Source: Methylobacterium sp. Leaf125
GTDB taxonomy: Bacteria; Pseudomonadota; Alphaproteobacteria; Rhizobiales; Beijerinckiaceae
NCBI RefSeq assembly: GCF_001423085.1
Contig: NZ_LMNU01000004.1
Span: 98,795 to 162,794 of the forward strand
Direction: 5' to 3'
DNA: 64,000 nucleotides
In this document: one piece after another, positions 55,776 through 64,000 of the stretch
Layout: every line of letters begins with the position of its first letter
Numbering within the stretch: the stretch's first letter is position 1
The notes under the pieces: generated by a model
Seen by the model: only the letters and a program-made list of their open reading frames with translations
What the model was told of the DNA's origin: nothing
The model's database searches: none
Program-made: the position numbers and the translations under genes

Positions 55776-56110
55776 CGGCCCGCCCCATCAGTGATCTGTC
55801 TGATCTTGATAAGACCAATATCAGTCCAAAACCGGCAGCGGTATCCTCCGAATGGGGGATGCCGCCGGCCCGACGGGGGCGCGGGAACGTCGGCGGCGGC
55901 CTCCATACAGGGCCGAGGCCATGGCGGGCGGGATCCGGCCGGCGTCCGGAACGGCGGCAAGCCCCTGGCAGGACAGGTCTTTCCCGATGGGACGCCAGCG
56001 CCGTGCGGGGTCCGCGGCGACCGGAGCGGCGGCGGCCACGCCATCCGCCGTCCGGTGGATGCCCGGCCTCCCGGCCTGCCTAGACTGTCGGTGTTTCGGA
56101 GGATCCAGCC
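55776..56110. other. Divergent intergenic region, LuxR regulator / small secreted protein
   Basis: This 335-bp region contains the palindrome TCTTGATAAGA at 55804-55814 near the LuxR gene start, a possible autoregulatory site, and GGAGG at 56096-56102 as the ribosome-binding site of the small protein gene. Open frames inside are GC-rich shadows. Confidence 0.4.
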
Positions 56111-56314
56111 ATGAAGATCTTATGCGCCGGCGTCATCATCATCCTGTCCTGCACGGTGACCTGGGCGGACGAACTCAACGACTTGCCCGATCTCGCCTGC
56201 GCCCAGGCCTCCTCGGCCCTGGAGCGGGCTCAGATCGGGTGCCCGGAGGCGAGCCGCGCCCCCGTCGCGCCCCGCGCGGACCTCGTCCCCCTCGACCGCG
56301 CGGAGGACGATTAG
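56111..56314 (+). CDS. Small secreted protein
   Basis: This 67-residue protein has a Sec signal (MKILCAGVIIILSCTVTWADE, cleavage near TWA-DE). The mature chain of about 48 residues has two Cys (LACAQAS, IGCPEA) and an acidic end. GGAGG lies at a good distance before the ATG. I recognise no family. It lies 19 bases before the LysE gene and is probably co-transcribed. Confidence 0.65.
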   Translation: MKILCAGVIIILSCTVTWADELNDLPDLACAQASSALERAQIGCPEASRAPVAPRADLVPLDRAEDD

Positions 56315-56333
56315 GCGCCCCGCCGCGGGCGCC

Positions 56334-57023
56334 ATGGGCGTCCTCGTCACGGCCCTGCTGACCGGCGCGAGCCTGGGCCTGTCCATCGCCGCCCCCATCG
56401 GCCCGACGAGCCTGCTCTGCATCCAGCGCACGCTCGCGGGCGGCCTGCCCACCGGCCTCGCCACCGGGCTCGGCGTCGCGACGGTCCACCTGACCTACGG
56501 AACCCTGGCGACAAGCTGGGGCGCCGGCTTGCCGGCGGCCTGGTCGAACGCGGCCCTGCCCTCCCTCGTCTCGGGGGCGGTGCTGCTGGCCGTCGCCATC
56601 CGGGTCCTGCGCCGCGTCGCGGTCCTGGGCCTGCCGGGCGCGGGGCACCGCAGCCTGGTGGCCAGCTACGGCAGCGCCATCGGGCTCGCCCTGGCGAACC
56701 CGATCACCCCCGTCCTGTTCCTGGCCGCCCTGCCGGCCCTGCCGGTCCCAGGCAGCGCCCCGCTCCCGCTCCTGGCGGCGGGCGTGTTCCTGGGGTCGTT
56801 CGGCTGGTGGATCACCCTCAACACGGCGGTCGCGCTGTTCCGGCGCGGCCTGACCAGCCGCACCCTGAACCGGGTGAACCGGGCCGCGGGCCTCCTCCTC
56901 GCCGTCCTGGCGGTGAGCCTCCTGGCCAGAGGTCTGGCCACGGGGCTGGCCAGCGGCACGGCCGGCGATTCAGCGGCCGGCCTGGATCGGGCCTCGTCCT
57001 GCGCGCGGGCCGGGGCGCATTAA
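56334..57023 (+). CDS. LysE-family amino-acid/metabolite exporter
   Basis: This 229-residue inner-membrane protein has six predicted helices. The N-terminal GASLGLSIAAPIGPTSLLCI is the LysE/RhtB hallmark (G...G...PGP). A second conserved loop is GLALANPITPVLFLAALPAL (NP helix). It exports small amino acids or similar molecules. The C-terminal 25 residues are low-complexity. The substrate is not known. Confidence 0.85.
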   Translation: MGVLVTALLTGASLGLSIAAPIGPTSLLCIQRTLAGGLPTGLATGLGVATVHLTYGTLATSWGAGLPAAWSNAALPSLVSGAVLLAVAIRVLRRVAVLGLPGAGHRSLVASYGSAIGLALANPITPVLFLAALPALPVPGSAPLPLLAAGVFLGSFGWWITLNTAVALFRRGLTSRTLNRVNRAAGLLLAVLAVSLLARGLATGLASGTAGDSAAGLDRASSCARAGAH

Positions 57024-57617
57024 TGTTCCGCTCGCGTCTACCGGTAAACCGGGGGCAGCTTTGGCACCCCGGTTGGGAACCCGTCCGACATCACGCTGAA
57101 GCGCGCGCCTGAAGGCTCGCCCAAGCGGATTCTGACTCATGCACCCTCATCCGTTAGCGGACATCGTTAGCTCAAGGCGCGCCGGCCTCCACATAGGGCC
57201 GCGAGACCATAAGTCGAAGAAGGATTGTGCGTCATCGGCCACTCACGTCATCGATATAATATTCGTGGAGCGTGAGAGCTGCACGATGCACATACAAATT
57301 GAGGGCTTTACTCCCTCTCGAACCCCACATCAAAGAGATCTGATCAACAAGCTTATATGCTCGAGCTTTTGGCAACCTGTATAACTTTGCGAAATTACAC
57401 GAGAAAGATCCAATCAGAATTGCTATGGCCACTGGTGCATCCAATCAGCCTTGAAACATCAAGGATGTATCGACCCTCGTCGAGGCGGTGGTTCACACTG
57501 TGGGTAAGCGAGGCGCGTCGAAAAAAACAGCTTGTGGTATAGCGACTGTCGCAGCAGATTGTCTTGCGGGAAATTTCTGGTTTCGCCGCGATCACTATGC
57601 ATCTCTAGAGAGTGGAC
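57024..57617. other. Lower-GC interval at the left edge of an island
   Basis: Base composition shifts here from very GC-rich to nearly balanced. CGTTAGC occurs twice (57152-57158, 57165-57171). Open frames at 57139-57384 (+) and 57232-57444 (-) are without recognisable features or good ribosome-binding sites; I do not call genes. No tRNA or integrase gene is seen. Confidence 0.5.
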
Positions 57618-57953
57618 ATGGCAAGACCAAGCGGCATCCATCTATCAAACATCGAGGCCCAAATAGTTCTTGGAATGGTAAATCGAGGCGATAGGGCCCA
57701 TGATATATCTGCATGGTTTGGAGTAAACCAAGGTCGAATTGCTGAAGTTAAGGACGGATCTCACGGCAGCTTGACCATGGCCGAGGCCGCGTCCCTGCCT
57801 CCATCTGGGCCCCCCGGCATCAAGGGTCGCCGTATCCATGCGTCTGTTGTGAGCGCGCTAGGGATTCTGAGCACCAAAGGAGAGGATGGCCTCGAAGAGG
57901 CCATCAAAATCCTTCAAAAAGCTAGAGAAAGATTTGACGCTAACGAAGCTTAA
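57618..57953 (+). CDS. Small helix-turn-helix-like island protein
   Basis: This 111-residue protein starts MARPSGIHLSNIEAQIVLGM. The segment RAHDISAWFGVNQGRIAEVK looks like a helix-turn-helix with a recognition helix. The C-terminal part (GEDGLEEAIKILQKARERFD) is probably an amphipathic helix. Similar small proteins occur in Hyphomicrobiales genomic islands, but I cannot name a family. Its codon use is less GC-biased than the chromosome around it. It overlaps the methyltransferase 3' end by 14 bases, convergently. Confidence 0.7.
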   Translation: MARPSGIHLSNIEAQIVLGMVNRGDRAHDISAWFGVNQGRIAEVKDGSHGSLTMAEAASLPPSGPPGIKGRRIHASVVSALGILSTKGEDGLEEAIKILQKARERFDANEA

Positions 57954-58626
57954 TCGGAGCTACCACTGCCATGTCAGATTGAAGGACAGGGTAATCGGAC
58001 GGTCTTTCCAGAGCCTTCCGACATGGGGGCACCCACATCAGACGGGGCTCATAAGACCCGTCTTTTTCCCATACAAACCATGCGTAGCCAGTGGCTGTTG
58101 AAGCTTTTCGGTCAAGGCGACCTTTAACCATCGGAACTCGTTCAGTGAATTGAGCGAATTTTGTCACAGGCATATCGCGAAAAATATTCTCATATCGACC
58201 GCGACTTTCAAGAAAAACGGTTCTTGCAAGCATCGCTACGCCCTTTCTTGCGACGCGCATCGATCGAATGATGAATTCTTCAGCCAATCTGAATGGCGGA
58301 TTTGTTATGACCCAATCGCAGGAATTGGTCTCATACGGGTATGTCAAATAATCTCTTATGTCGCTGTAACCATACCAATACGCATCTGATGCCTTAACTT
58401 CCCCGAAATATTCATTCAAAACCTTAGCCATATGCCCTGCACCACAAGCTGGCTCTAAACAGGACATCTCCTTTAATCCGGCTTTATTATCTAGAACATG
58501 CTCTAATAATGCTCGGGTTGCCCATGGCGGCGTGGGGAAATCGTCCGCGCTATCGTTTGGCTCAATCCTTTGTGCGGAAACCGCGTAGGACTGATACTTC
58601 ATCGTTCTAATTGGTTTTTCCGACAC
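57940..58626 (-). CDS. Phage-type DNA N6-adenine methyltransferase
   Basis: This 228-residue orphan methyltransferase has SAM-binding motif I CLEPACGAGHM (about 55-65) and catalytic motif IV TNPPF (about 108-112), diagnostic of N6-adenine or N4-cytosine amino-methylases. The surroundings DDFPTPPWATRALLEHVL and GYAWFVWEKDG match phage-encoded enzymes. No cognate restriction gene is present. The gene is in low-GC DNA, so it was probably acquired with a phage or island. The target sequence cannot be deduced. Confidence 0.88.
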   Translation of the reverse strand: MSEKPIRTMKYQSYAVSAQRIEPNDSADDFPTPPWATRALLEHVLDNKAGLKEMSCLEPACGAGHMAKVLNEYFGEVKASDAYWYGYSDIRDYLTYPYETNSCDWVITNPPFRLAEEFIIRSMRVARKGVAMLARTVFLESRGRYENIFRDMPVTKFAQFTERVPMVKGRLDRKASTATGYAWFVWEKDGSYEPRLMWVPPCRKALERPSDYPVLQSDMAVVAPIKLR

Positions 58627-58939
58627 TTTATCACACGCTAAATTTTGAACCCTGTCTCTGATCTAACATGGTGGCAGCGCAGGCAGAAGGCGACGTAAAG
58701 GCAGGGCTGCGACCACTGGCATTCGGACTCAACGTGAGCTTTCGCGCCGACTAGAGTCCAAATTGAAGCACCACTTCACGTCGCACACGTCGCACTGACC
58801 GCGTTCCCAAGGGCGGGGCGCGGTTTGTTAAGCGCTTCCGGCCTTACTGGTCGGGGCGGACGCAGCCTCCGGCCGCCCGGGCCGTGGCCGTCCGCGTGGC
58901 CCCCGGTCCCCCGGAGCGGGCCTGGTGCGTGGGATCCGA
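58627..58939. other. Right flank of the low-GC island
   Basis: Composition returns to GC-rich across this 313-bp stretch near 58800. I see no gene and no clear attachment site. The run after 58850 is GC-rich and precedes the membrane glycosyltransferase. Confidence 0.4.
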
Positions 58940-60280
58940 ATGGCCATGACGGGACGGTGCAGAGCCGTGGTTTCGCCCCTCGGCGCAGGGCGCGCCGAGT
59001 TCGCGGCCCTAGTGGGCTCCGATGCGCGCCTGCTCGCCTTCGCCCGGCGCGCCGCCCTGATCCTCGTGCCGCTGACCCTCGGCGTCGTCGCCCTGCTGTA
59101 CGGCACCGGCCCCACGCCGCGGCGCAACTGGCAGGGCGACGGGCTCGGCGTGGATTTCAGCCAGATCTGGGTCGCCGGCCGGGCGGCGCTGGAGGGCCGC
59201 GCCGGGGAGCCCTACGACCTGCCCGTGCATCTCGCGAACCTCAAGGCCGCGTTCGGGCCGGATTGCCGCTTCGCCTGGCACTACCCGCCGGTGTTCCTGC
59301 TGCCGGCCGCCGCCCTGGCGGTGTGGGAGCCGCAAGCCGCCTTCTGGCTCTGGACCACGCTGTCCGTCGGCGTGTTCGCCTTCGCGATGCGGATCGCGGC
59401 CGGGCACCGCGACGGCGCCTGGATCGCGCTCGCGCATCCGCTCGTCTTCTGCACGCTCGTCTACGGCCAGAACGGCCTGTTCACCGCCGGGTTCCTGACG
59501 CTGGGCGCGACCTGGGTGGACCGGCGCCCCTGGCTGGCGGGGCTGTGCTTCGGGCTGCTCTGCTACAAGCCGCACTTCGCCGTGCTGGCGCCGCTCCTGC
59601 TCCTGGCCACGGGCCGCCGGGCCTGCCTGGGCGCCTGCCTCGCCACCATGCTCGCCCTGGTCGCCGCCTCCCTGGCGGCGTTCGGCCCGGCCGCCTGGAT
59701 CGGCTTCCTGCAGACCCTCGGCACCACGAACCAGATCATCCTCCGGGACGCCGGGGCGGGCCTCGACATCAACGTCAGCGCCTTCGGCGCGGTGCGGCTC
59801 GCGGGCGGCGCGATGGCCGCCGCCTGGGCCTTCCAGGGCCTCGTCGCCCTGGCCGCGCTGGCCCTCGCCCTCCGGAGCTGGCGCGGGCCGACGCCGGCGC
59901 CCCTGCGTTCCGCCGCCCTGCTCGCCGCGGTGCCGCTGCTCTCGCCCTACGTGCCGGTCTACGACCTCGCGCCCCTGGTGCCCGCGACCCTGTTCCTCGT
60001 CCTGGCGGCCCGGGAAGCCGGGGGCCTGGGCTGGCCGGAGCGGGCCCTCCTCTGTGCCACGCCCCTGTTCGCCCTGCCGAGGGTCGTCGCCGACCTGACG
60101 AGCCTGCCCCTCGGGCTCGGCTTGGCGCTGGCCGTGCTCGCCTGCGTTGCCCTCCGGGTGATCCGGCCCGACGCGGCCGCGACGCGCCCCGGTCCGTGGA
60201 CGGCTCCGCGGCCGGGCGACCTGGAACACTTGGAACGCTTGGGACACTTGGAACGCCTGGAGCCGACGCGCAGGGCGTGA
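58940..60280 (+). CDS. GT87-like (DUF2029) membrane glycosyltransferase
   Basis: This 446-residue protein has about ten hydrophobic helices. After the first helix the loop GVDFSQIWVAGRAALEGRAG and YDLPVHLANLKAAFG, then FAWHYPPVFLLPAAALAV, fits the DUF2029/GT87 family of polyprenyl-phosphate-mannose-dependent mannosyltransferases, with D..... YPP. The C-terminus has an 18-bp tandem duplication giving DLEHLERLGHLERLEP. ATG at 58940 is preferred; GTG 58925 and ATG 58946 are alternatives. The acceptor is unknown. Confidence 0.85.
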   Translation: MAMTGRCRAVVSPLGAGRAEFAALVGSDARLLAFARRAALILVPLTLGVVALLYGTGPTPRRNWQGDGLGVDFSQIWVAGRAALEGRAGEPYDLPVHLANLKAAFGPDCRFAWHYPPVFLLPAAALAVWEPQAAFWLWTTLSVGVFAFAMRIAAGHRDGAWIALAHPLVFCTLVYGQNGLFTAGFLTLGATWVDRRPWLAGLCFGLLCYKPHFAVLAPLLLLATGRRACLGACLATMLALVAASLAAFGPAAWIGFLQTLGTTNQIILRDAGAGLDINVSAFGAVRLAGGAMAAAWAFQGLVALAALALALRSWRGPTPAPLRSAALLAAVPLLSPYVPVYDLAPLVPATLFLVLAAREAGGLGWPERALLCATPLFALPRVVADLTSLPLGLGLALAVLACVALRVIRPDAAATRPGPWTAPRPGDLEHLERLGHLERLEPTRRA

Positions 60281-60951
60281 GACCCGAACGGTCCATCCCC
60301 CGGACCCGCCCGAGGCGGGACCGTGCCGCAGCGCCTGGCCTCGCCCGGCCGGACACCGGCGGGCTCGCCCCTGCCGTCCGGTCCTGTCTCCGGGCTCGTG
60401 GCCACGGAAGGCGTCGGTCGGGTCGGGTTGGGTCGGGTCGGGTCCGTCCGGGGCGCGGCGGTCCCTCCCGTGTTCCGCCTGGATCCGGCGCGATCGTCCC
60501 GGACGCCGGCGCGGGCGATGGCCGGGACGATGGCGGATGTTCGCGGGTGGGCGTGCGCCGCGAGAGACGATCCGCTCCGGGACGGGCAGCGCGCGGGGCG
60601 TTCGATCCGCGAGCGCGCGACCCGTCCGCGCCTGGCGCGGGGTTGCGGCGGTCCGGACACCGGCCCGTAAGCCGCATGTGCGGGGCGCCGCGAGCACTCC
60701 CGAGCGCACGCTTCGGGGCGCACCCCCGGCCGGGACCGCCGCGGCCTGCGCCGAGATCCGGGGATCGCCGGCTCTGGAGGGGGTCCGCGCGTCGGACCGG
60801 CTCGGGCTGGCCCCGGCAAGATTGGGCGCCGAGGTCGTCGGGGAGGGCAACGGCATTCGGCCCGCCCCTGGGCCGGGCGGGCCGTCTGGTCCGGGGCCGG
60901 AGGCCGGGCAGGCCGGCCTCGCGATAGCCCCCTGAGCCGGGCCGCAGCGCC
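60281..60951. other. 671-bp GC-rich intergenic region with G-quadruplex motif
   Basis: Very GC-rich and without any convincing gene; the many long open frames in it are composition artefacts. It contains the G-tract array at 60420-60442. Confidence 0.5.
60420..60442 (+). repeat. G-quadruplex motif, five GGG tracts
   Basis: Five GGG runs with two-base spacers (period 5 bp: GGGTCGGGTTGGGTCGGG and one more) on the plus strand. This fits the G3 L1-7 quadruplex rule with very short loops. Confidence 0.75.
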
Positions 60952-63900
60952 TCAGACGATGTGGAAGTCGTTCATCACCAGCTGGTCCTTCTGGACACCG
61001 AGGAGCGTCACGGTGTCGTGGGCGATCGTGGTCAGCACCACGTCGTTGCCGACGTCCCGCGCCGACCAGATCGGGTTGTCGTGCTGGAAGGCGCCCGCAT
61101 CGAACTGGAGCACGTCGTGCAGCGAGCCCGTGCCGGCGTTGAAGCCCGAGATCGTGTCGTGGCCGAAGCCGCCCTTGAAGACGAAGGTGTCGGCGCCGGC
61201 GCTGGTGAAGTGGTCGTCCGACGCGGAGGACCCGACCGTCACGCCGCGGGCCAGGACCGTCACGTCGTGACTGCCGTCGCGGTGCATCGCATCGGCGTAG
61301 AGGGTGCGCCCGGCGGCGTCGAAGGCCGTCCCCAGCGAGGCGTGCGTCGCGTCCTGCGGCGTGAAGTCGAACACCATCTTGGCGATCGACGCGCCCGCCG
61401 CGTACTTGATGATCTGCTCGTCCAGGACGCCGCCGACGTAGCTCTCCGTGGTCGTCGAGCCGTCGGCGCCGGTCTTGAGCGTCGAGACGAGGTGCCCGTC
61501 GGCGTCGGTCCGCTCGATCGCGACGAGCTTTCCGGCCGCATCGTAGGACGCGTGGGTGGCGGTGTAGGCGAGACCCTTGAGGCCGTACTGGAACACCTCC
61601 TTGCCGAGGACGTCGCCCGGGGCATGGGTGACCGTCTGCGACGTGACCGCCGCGCCGTCATAGACCGTCGCCACCGCCGACTTGTCAGCGTGGACCTCGG
61701 TGATCGCGGTGACGTGGCCGGCGGCGTCGACCGTGACGGTCTTCGCGCTGCCGTCGGTGCCGGCGACGGTGGTCGATGCCAGGACGCCCTTGGCGTCGAA
61801 GGAGCGCGTCGTCGTGGTGCCGTCCGCGTCGCGCACCGCCTGGTAGTCCAGGGTGCCGTCGGCGTGGCTGCGGGTCGAGAGCACGAGGTTTCCGGCCTTG
61901 TCGTAGCCCTGGTAGGTCTCGACGTAGCTCTTCCCGGTGACCCCGTACTGGTGCACTTCGCGGGCATAGGCCGCGTCGGCCCCGCTGTGGACGACCACCT
62001 CTTTGGTGAGGCTGCCGTCCTTGTAGGAGCGCGTCACCACGTCCTGCAGGGTGCCGGCGGCATCGTAGGACGAGACGGTCTGGTTGTCGGGCGTGCCGCT
62101 CTTCACTTCGAAGCTGTAGCCGTCCCCCTTGATCGCCTTGAGGGCGGCGCCGTAGCGCTCGACGTACTGGGCCACGCGCCCGGCCGGCACGGTGAGGACA
62201 TGGCTGTCCGTGAGCCAGACGCCGGCCAGCCCGGCCGTGGCACTGATCGTCCCGATCTGCTTCACGAACTCCGCGCTGGTCATGACGAAGGCGGAGACGC
62301 TGTCGGAGTTCTGGCTCATGAGGCCGGCCTCGGTGAGGGTCGAGGCGCTGAGCTTGTGCGGACCGGCTGCGAGGCCGGCCGTCTTGAAGCTGTAGGTGCC
62401 GTTGGCCGCGGCCGTCGTCGTGCCGATGAGCTGACCGTTGTCGTAGATCATCACGGCCGAGCCCGCGAGGGCCTCGCCCTTCAGCACCGCCACCAGGGCC
62501 CCGCCGACCATCTGGGTCGACGCCGTCGGCGCCGGGCCCATCACGGGGCCGATGCCCGCATGGGCGCCGCCCTGCACCATGGCCAGGGTCGGCGCCGGCT
62601 CGCTGCCGAGGCCGAGGGCCGGGGCGAACTTGGTGTCGACCCAGGTGTCGGCCACGTATTCGAGCTTCGTCTGCTTGCCCGAGGCATCGTACCAGCGGTG
62701 GATGCTGCCGTAGGTCTTGCCGGAGATCCCGAAGTCCCAGGCCTCCTTGGTGCCGTCGGCGTGGGTGATAACCTCCCGGGTCTGCACGCCGCCGACGAAG
62801 GTCTTCACGTCGTTCGACTTGTCGGCCAGCACGATCTTCTCGGAGGCGAGGCGCTGGGCGGTGTCGTAGATGCGGGTGCGGGTCGAGCCGTCCGTGGCCA
62901 GCCAGGTGATGGTGTCGAACGAGCCGTCCGCCCGGGTCTTGAACTCGGTCAGCAGCTGGTTCGTGGCCGAGTAGCTCTGGTGCAGGGTGACGTAGGACTG
63001 CCCGGCGATGTTGTAGGTAAAGTTCTCCTTCATGACCAGGCTGCCGGCGGCGTGGGTCACGAACTCGTTCGTCAGGACACCGTTGGTGAAGACCTGCGTG
63101 TCGGTCGACTTGTCGGCGTAGGTGGTGGTTTTGTTCGTGACATCGCCGGCGGTGTTGTAGTTGCTGACCACCGTGACGCCGTCGCTGCCGGCGAGATTGG
63201 TGGACTTGAGCTTGCCGGCGGCGTCGTAGACCTTGGTCAGCGTTCCGCTGGCATCGACCTTGGACCAGTAGTCCGGGGTGCCGTCCGCGTGGCTGCGGGT
63301 CGTGAGCACGACGTTCCCGGCCTTGTCGTAGGCCTGGTAGATGGTCGTGTAGCTCTTGCCGGTGATGCCGTACTGGTAGACTTCGCGTGCGTAGCTGGCC
63401 GCATCGCTCGCATCGACGAAGGTCTCGCGCAGGAGAACCCCGTCCTTGGTCAGGGCCGTGTAGCTGCTGACCAGCGTGCCGCCGGCGTCGTAGCGCGACA
63501 GGGTCCGGTTGTCGGCCGTGCCGCTCCAGAACTGGAACTGGTATCCGCCGTCGATCTTGGCGAGCACATCCTTGTCGAGGGCGTTCATGCTCTGCATCTG
63601 GGCGAGCGAGGACACCGTGAAGACGTGCTTGTCCGTCAGGTAGACGCCCGCCAGGTCCGCCTTGGCCGCGATCGCATCGATGCGCCCGAGGATGTCCGCC
63701 GAGGTGCCGACCTCGACCACGACCTCCGCCGACACCTTGCTCAGGTGGCCCGCGGCGTCGGTGGCGGTGGCGGTGAAGACGTTGCTGCCCGCGGTGACGC
63801 CCGCGACCTTGATGACGTAGGTCCCGTCGGCGCCGCTGACGCCCTGGGCGACGAGCTGTGAACCGTCGTAGATCTTGACGATCGCGCCGGCCGGCGCGCT

Positions 63901-64000
63901 GCCCTTGAAGGTGGCGCCGACGGTCCCGTCCTTGGCCACGGCGCCGGTGACGAGGGCGAGGGTCGGCGCCGCCGCCGCCGCGACATAGGCCGCGCCCGCC
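60952..64000 (-). CDS. Large repeat-rich secreted protein with RTX-like C-terminus (5' end outside window)
   Basis: The frame is open to the right edge (about 1016 residues seen), so the N-terminus is missing. Two large modules of about 430 residues each repeat: an Ig-like domain (APAGAIVKIYDGSQLVAQGV; AGSAVMIYDNGQLIGTT), then a helical part (LAGVYLTDKHVFTV; LAGVWLTDSHVLTV), then Rhs/YD-like beta repeats (YDAAGKL, SRYDAGGTL, RSHADGT). The C-terminus has GADTFVFKGGFGHDTISGFN and DVLQFDAGAF, a hemolysin/RTX-type end used by type I secretion. It is probably a surface or released adhesin-like protein. Confidence 0.88.
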   Translation of the reverse strand, partial: AGAAYVAAAAAPTLALVTGAVAKDGTVGATFKGSAPAGAIVKIYDGSQLVAQGVSGADGTYVIKVAGVTAGSNVFTATATDAAGHLSKVSAEVVVEVGTSADILGRIDAIAAKADLAGVYLTDKHVFTVSSLAQMQSMNALDKDVLAKIDGGYQFQFWSGTADNRTLSRYDAGGTLVSSYTALTKDGVLLRETFVDASDAASYAREVYQYGITGKSYTTIYQAYDKAGNVVLTTRSHADGTPDYWSKVDASGTLTKVYDAAGKLKSTNLAGSDGVTVVSNYNTAGDVTNKTTTYADKSTDTQVFTNGVLTNEFVTHAAGSLVMKENFTYNIAGQSYVTLHQSYSATNQLLTEFKTRADGSFDTITWLATDGSTRTRIYDTAQRLASEKIVLADKSNDVKTFVGGVQTREVITHADGTKEAWDFGISGKTYGSIHRWYDASGKQTKLEYVADTWVDTKFAPALGLGSEPAPTLAMVQGGAHAGIGPVMGPAPTASTQMVGGALVAVLKGEALAGSAVMIYDNGQLIGTTTAAANGTYSFKTAGLAAGPHKLSASTLTEAGLMSQNSDSVSAFVMTSAEFVKQIGTISATAGLAGVWLTDSHVLTVPAGRVAQYVERYGAALKAIKGDGYSFEVKSGTPDNQTVSSYDAAGTLQDVVTRSYKDGSLTKEVVVHSGADAAYAREVHQYGVTGKSYVETYQGYDKAGNLVLSTRSHADGTLDYQAVRDADGTTTTRSFDAKGVLASTTVAGTDGSAKTVTVDAAGHVTAITEVHADKSAVATVYDGAAVTSQTVTHAPGDVLGKEVFQYGLKGLAYTATHASYDAAGKLVAIERTDADGHLVSTLKTGADGSTTTESYVGGVLDEQIIKYAAGASIAKMVFDFTPQDATHASLGTAFDAAGRTLYADAMHRDGSHDVTVLARGVTVGSSASDDHFTSAGADTFVFKGGFGHDTISGFNAGTGSLHDVLQFDAGAFQHDNPIWSARDVGNDVVLTTIAHDTVTLLGVQKDQLVMNDFHIV

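Noticed and set aside
57139..57444. Two open frames of 70-81 codons in the low-GC interval
   Set aside because: They overlap on opposite strands, lack recognisable features and could arise by chance in this composition.
58825..60927. 700-codon open frame overlapping the GT87-like gene in another frame
   Set aside because: Arg/Pro/Gly-rich translation with no domain; the 58940-60280 frame has clear membrane segments and family motifs.
60961..63861. 966-codon plus-strand open frame at the right end
   Set aside because: It is antisense to the RTX-like protein gene, with only low-complexity Val/Gly/Asp/Arg composition.

Overview
The window is GC-rich DNA from an alphaproteobacterium. Gene content and order (pyrC-like/plsY/dprA, gatC/gatA/gatB, a carrier-protein operon with an aminoacyl-tRNA-synthetase-like ligase, large Methylobacterium-style repeat proteins) point to Hyphomicrobiales, most likely the Methylobacterium group. 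This is inferred from protein character; no rRNA or other marker gene is present.

Layout. 1-10.4 kb is housekeeping: the aconitase 3' end, a DUF1508 protein behind a perfect inverted repeat, a dihydroorotase homologue that has lost its metal-binding HxH motif, plsY, dprA, ruvX, a SUKH (SMI1/KNR4) protein and the gatC-gatA-(membrane protein)-gatB set. 11-23 kb is transport and stress: an Aae-like FUSC/DUF1656/HlyD efflux operon, a GST, a DUF2147 protein, ndk, a lipoprotein, a TetR regulator and an RND pump with its lipoprotein adaptor. 23-35.7 kb is a minus-strand exopolysaccharide locus: a Wzc-type co-polymerase/kinase, five GT4-like glycosyltransferases, a Wzx-type flippase, a Wzy/O-antigen-ligase-like protein and an acyltransferase-3 protein. 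Most junctions are stop/start overlaps.

36.1-45.0 kb, divergent from that locus, is a tightly overlapping plus-strand operon and the most interesting part of the window. It encodes a carrier protein, an acyl-CoA-dehydrogenase-like flavoprotein lacking the usual catalytic Glu, a class II aaRS-like amino acid:[carrier protein] ligase, a DUF1839 protein whose motifs resemble a BtrH/C39-type Cys acyltransferase, a GH2 beta-mannosidase-like protein, a fused double alpha/beta hydrolase with altered nucleophiles, and a Tat-exported GH-like protein. I infer a pathway that activates an amino acid, tethers it to a carrier, possibly oxidises it and transfers it to an acceptor, plausibly the neighbouring polysaccharide or its precursor. 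Two PilZ-type proteins follow.

45.9-56 kb has a PoxB-type pyruvate oxidase, a 1552-residue protein with ten near-identical 90-residue repeats, a GntR/UTRA regulator divergent from a PfkB sugar kinase, and a LuxR-type regulator. 56-57 kb has a small secreted protein and a LysE exporter. 57.0-58.9 kb is a lower-GC island with a small HTH-like protein and an orphan phage-type adenine methyltransferase. The window ends with a GT87-like membrane protein, a five-tract G-quadruplex motif and a partial repeat-rich protein with an RTX-like C-terminus that runs off the right edge.
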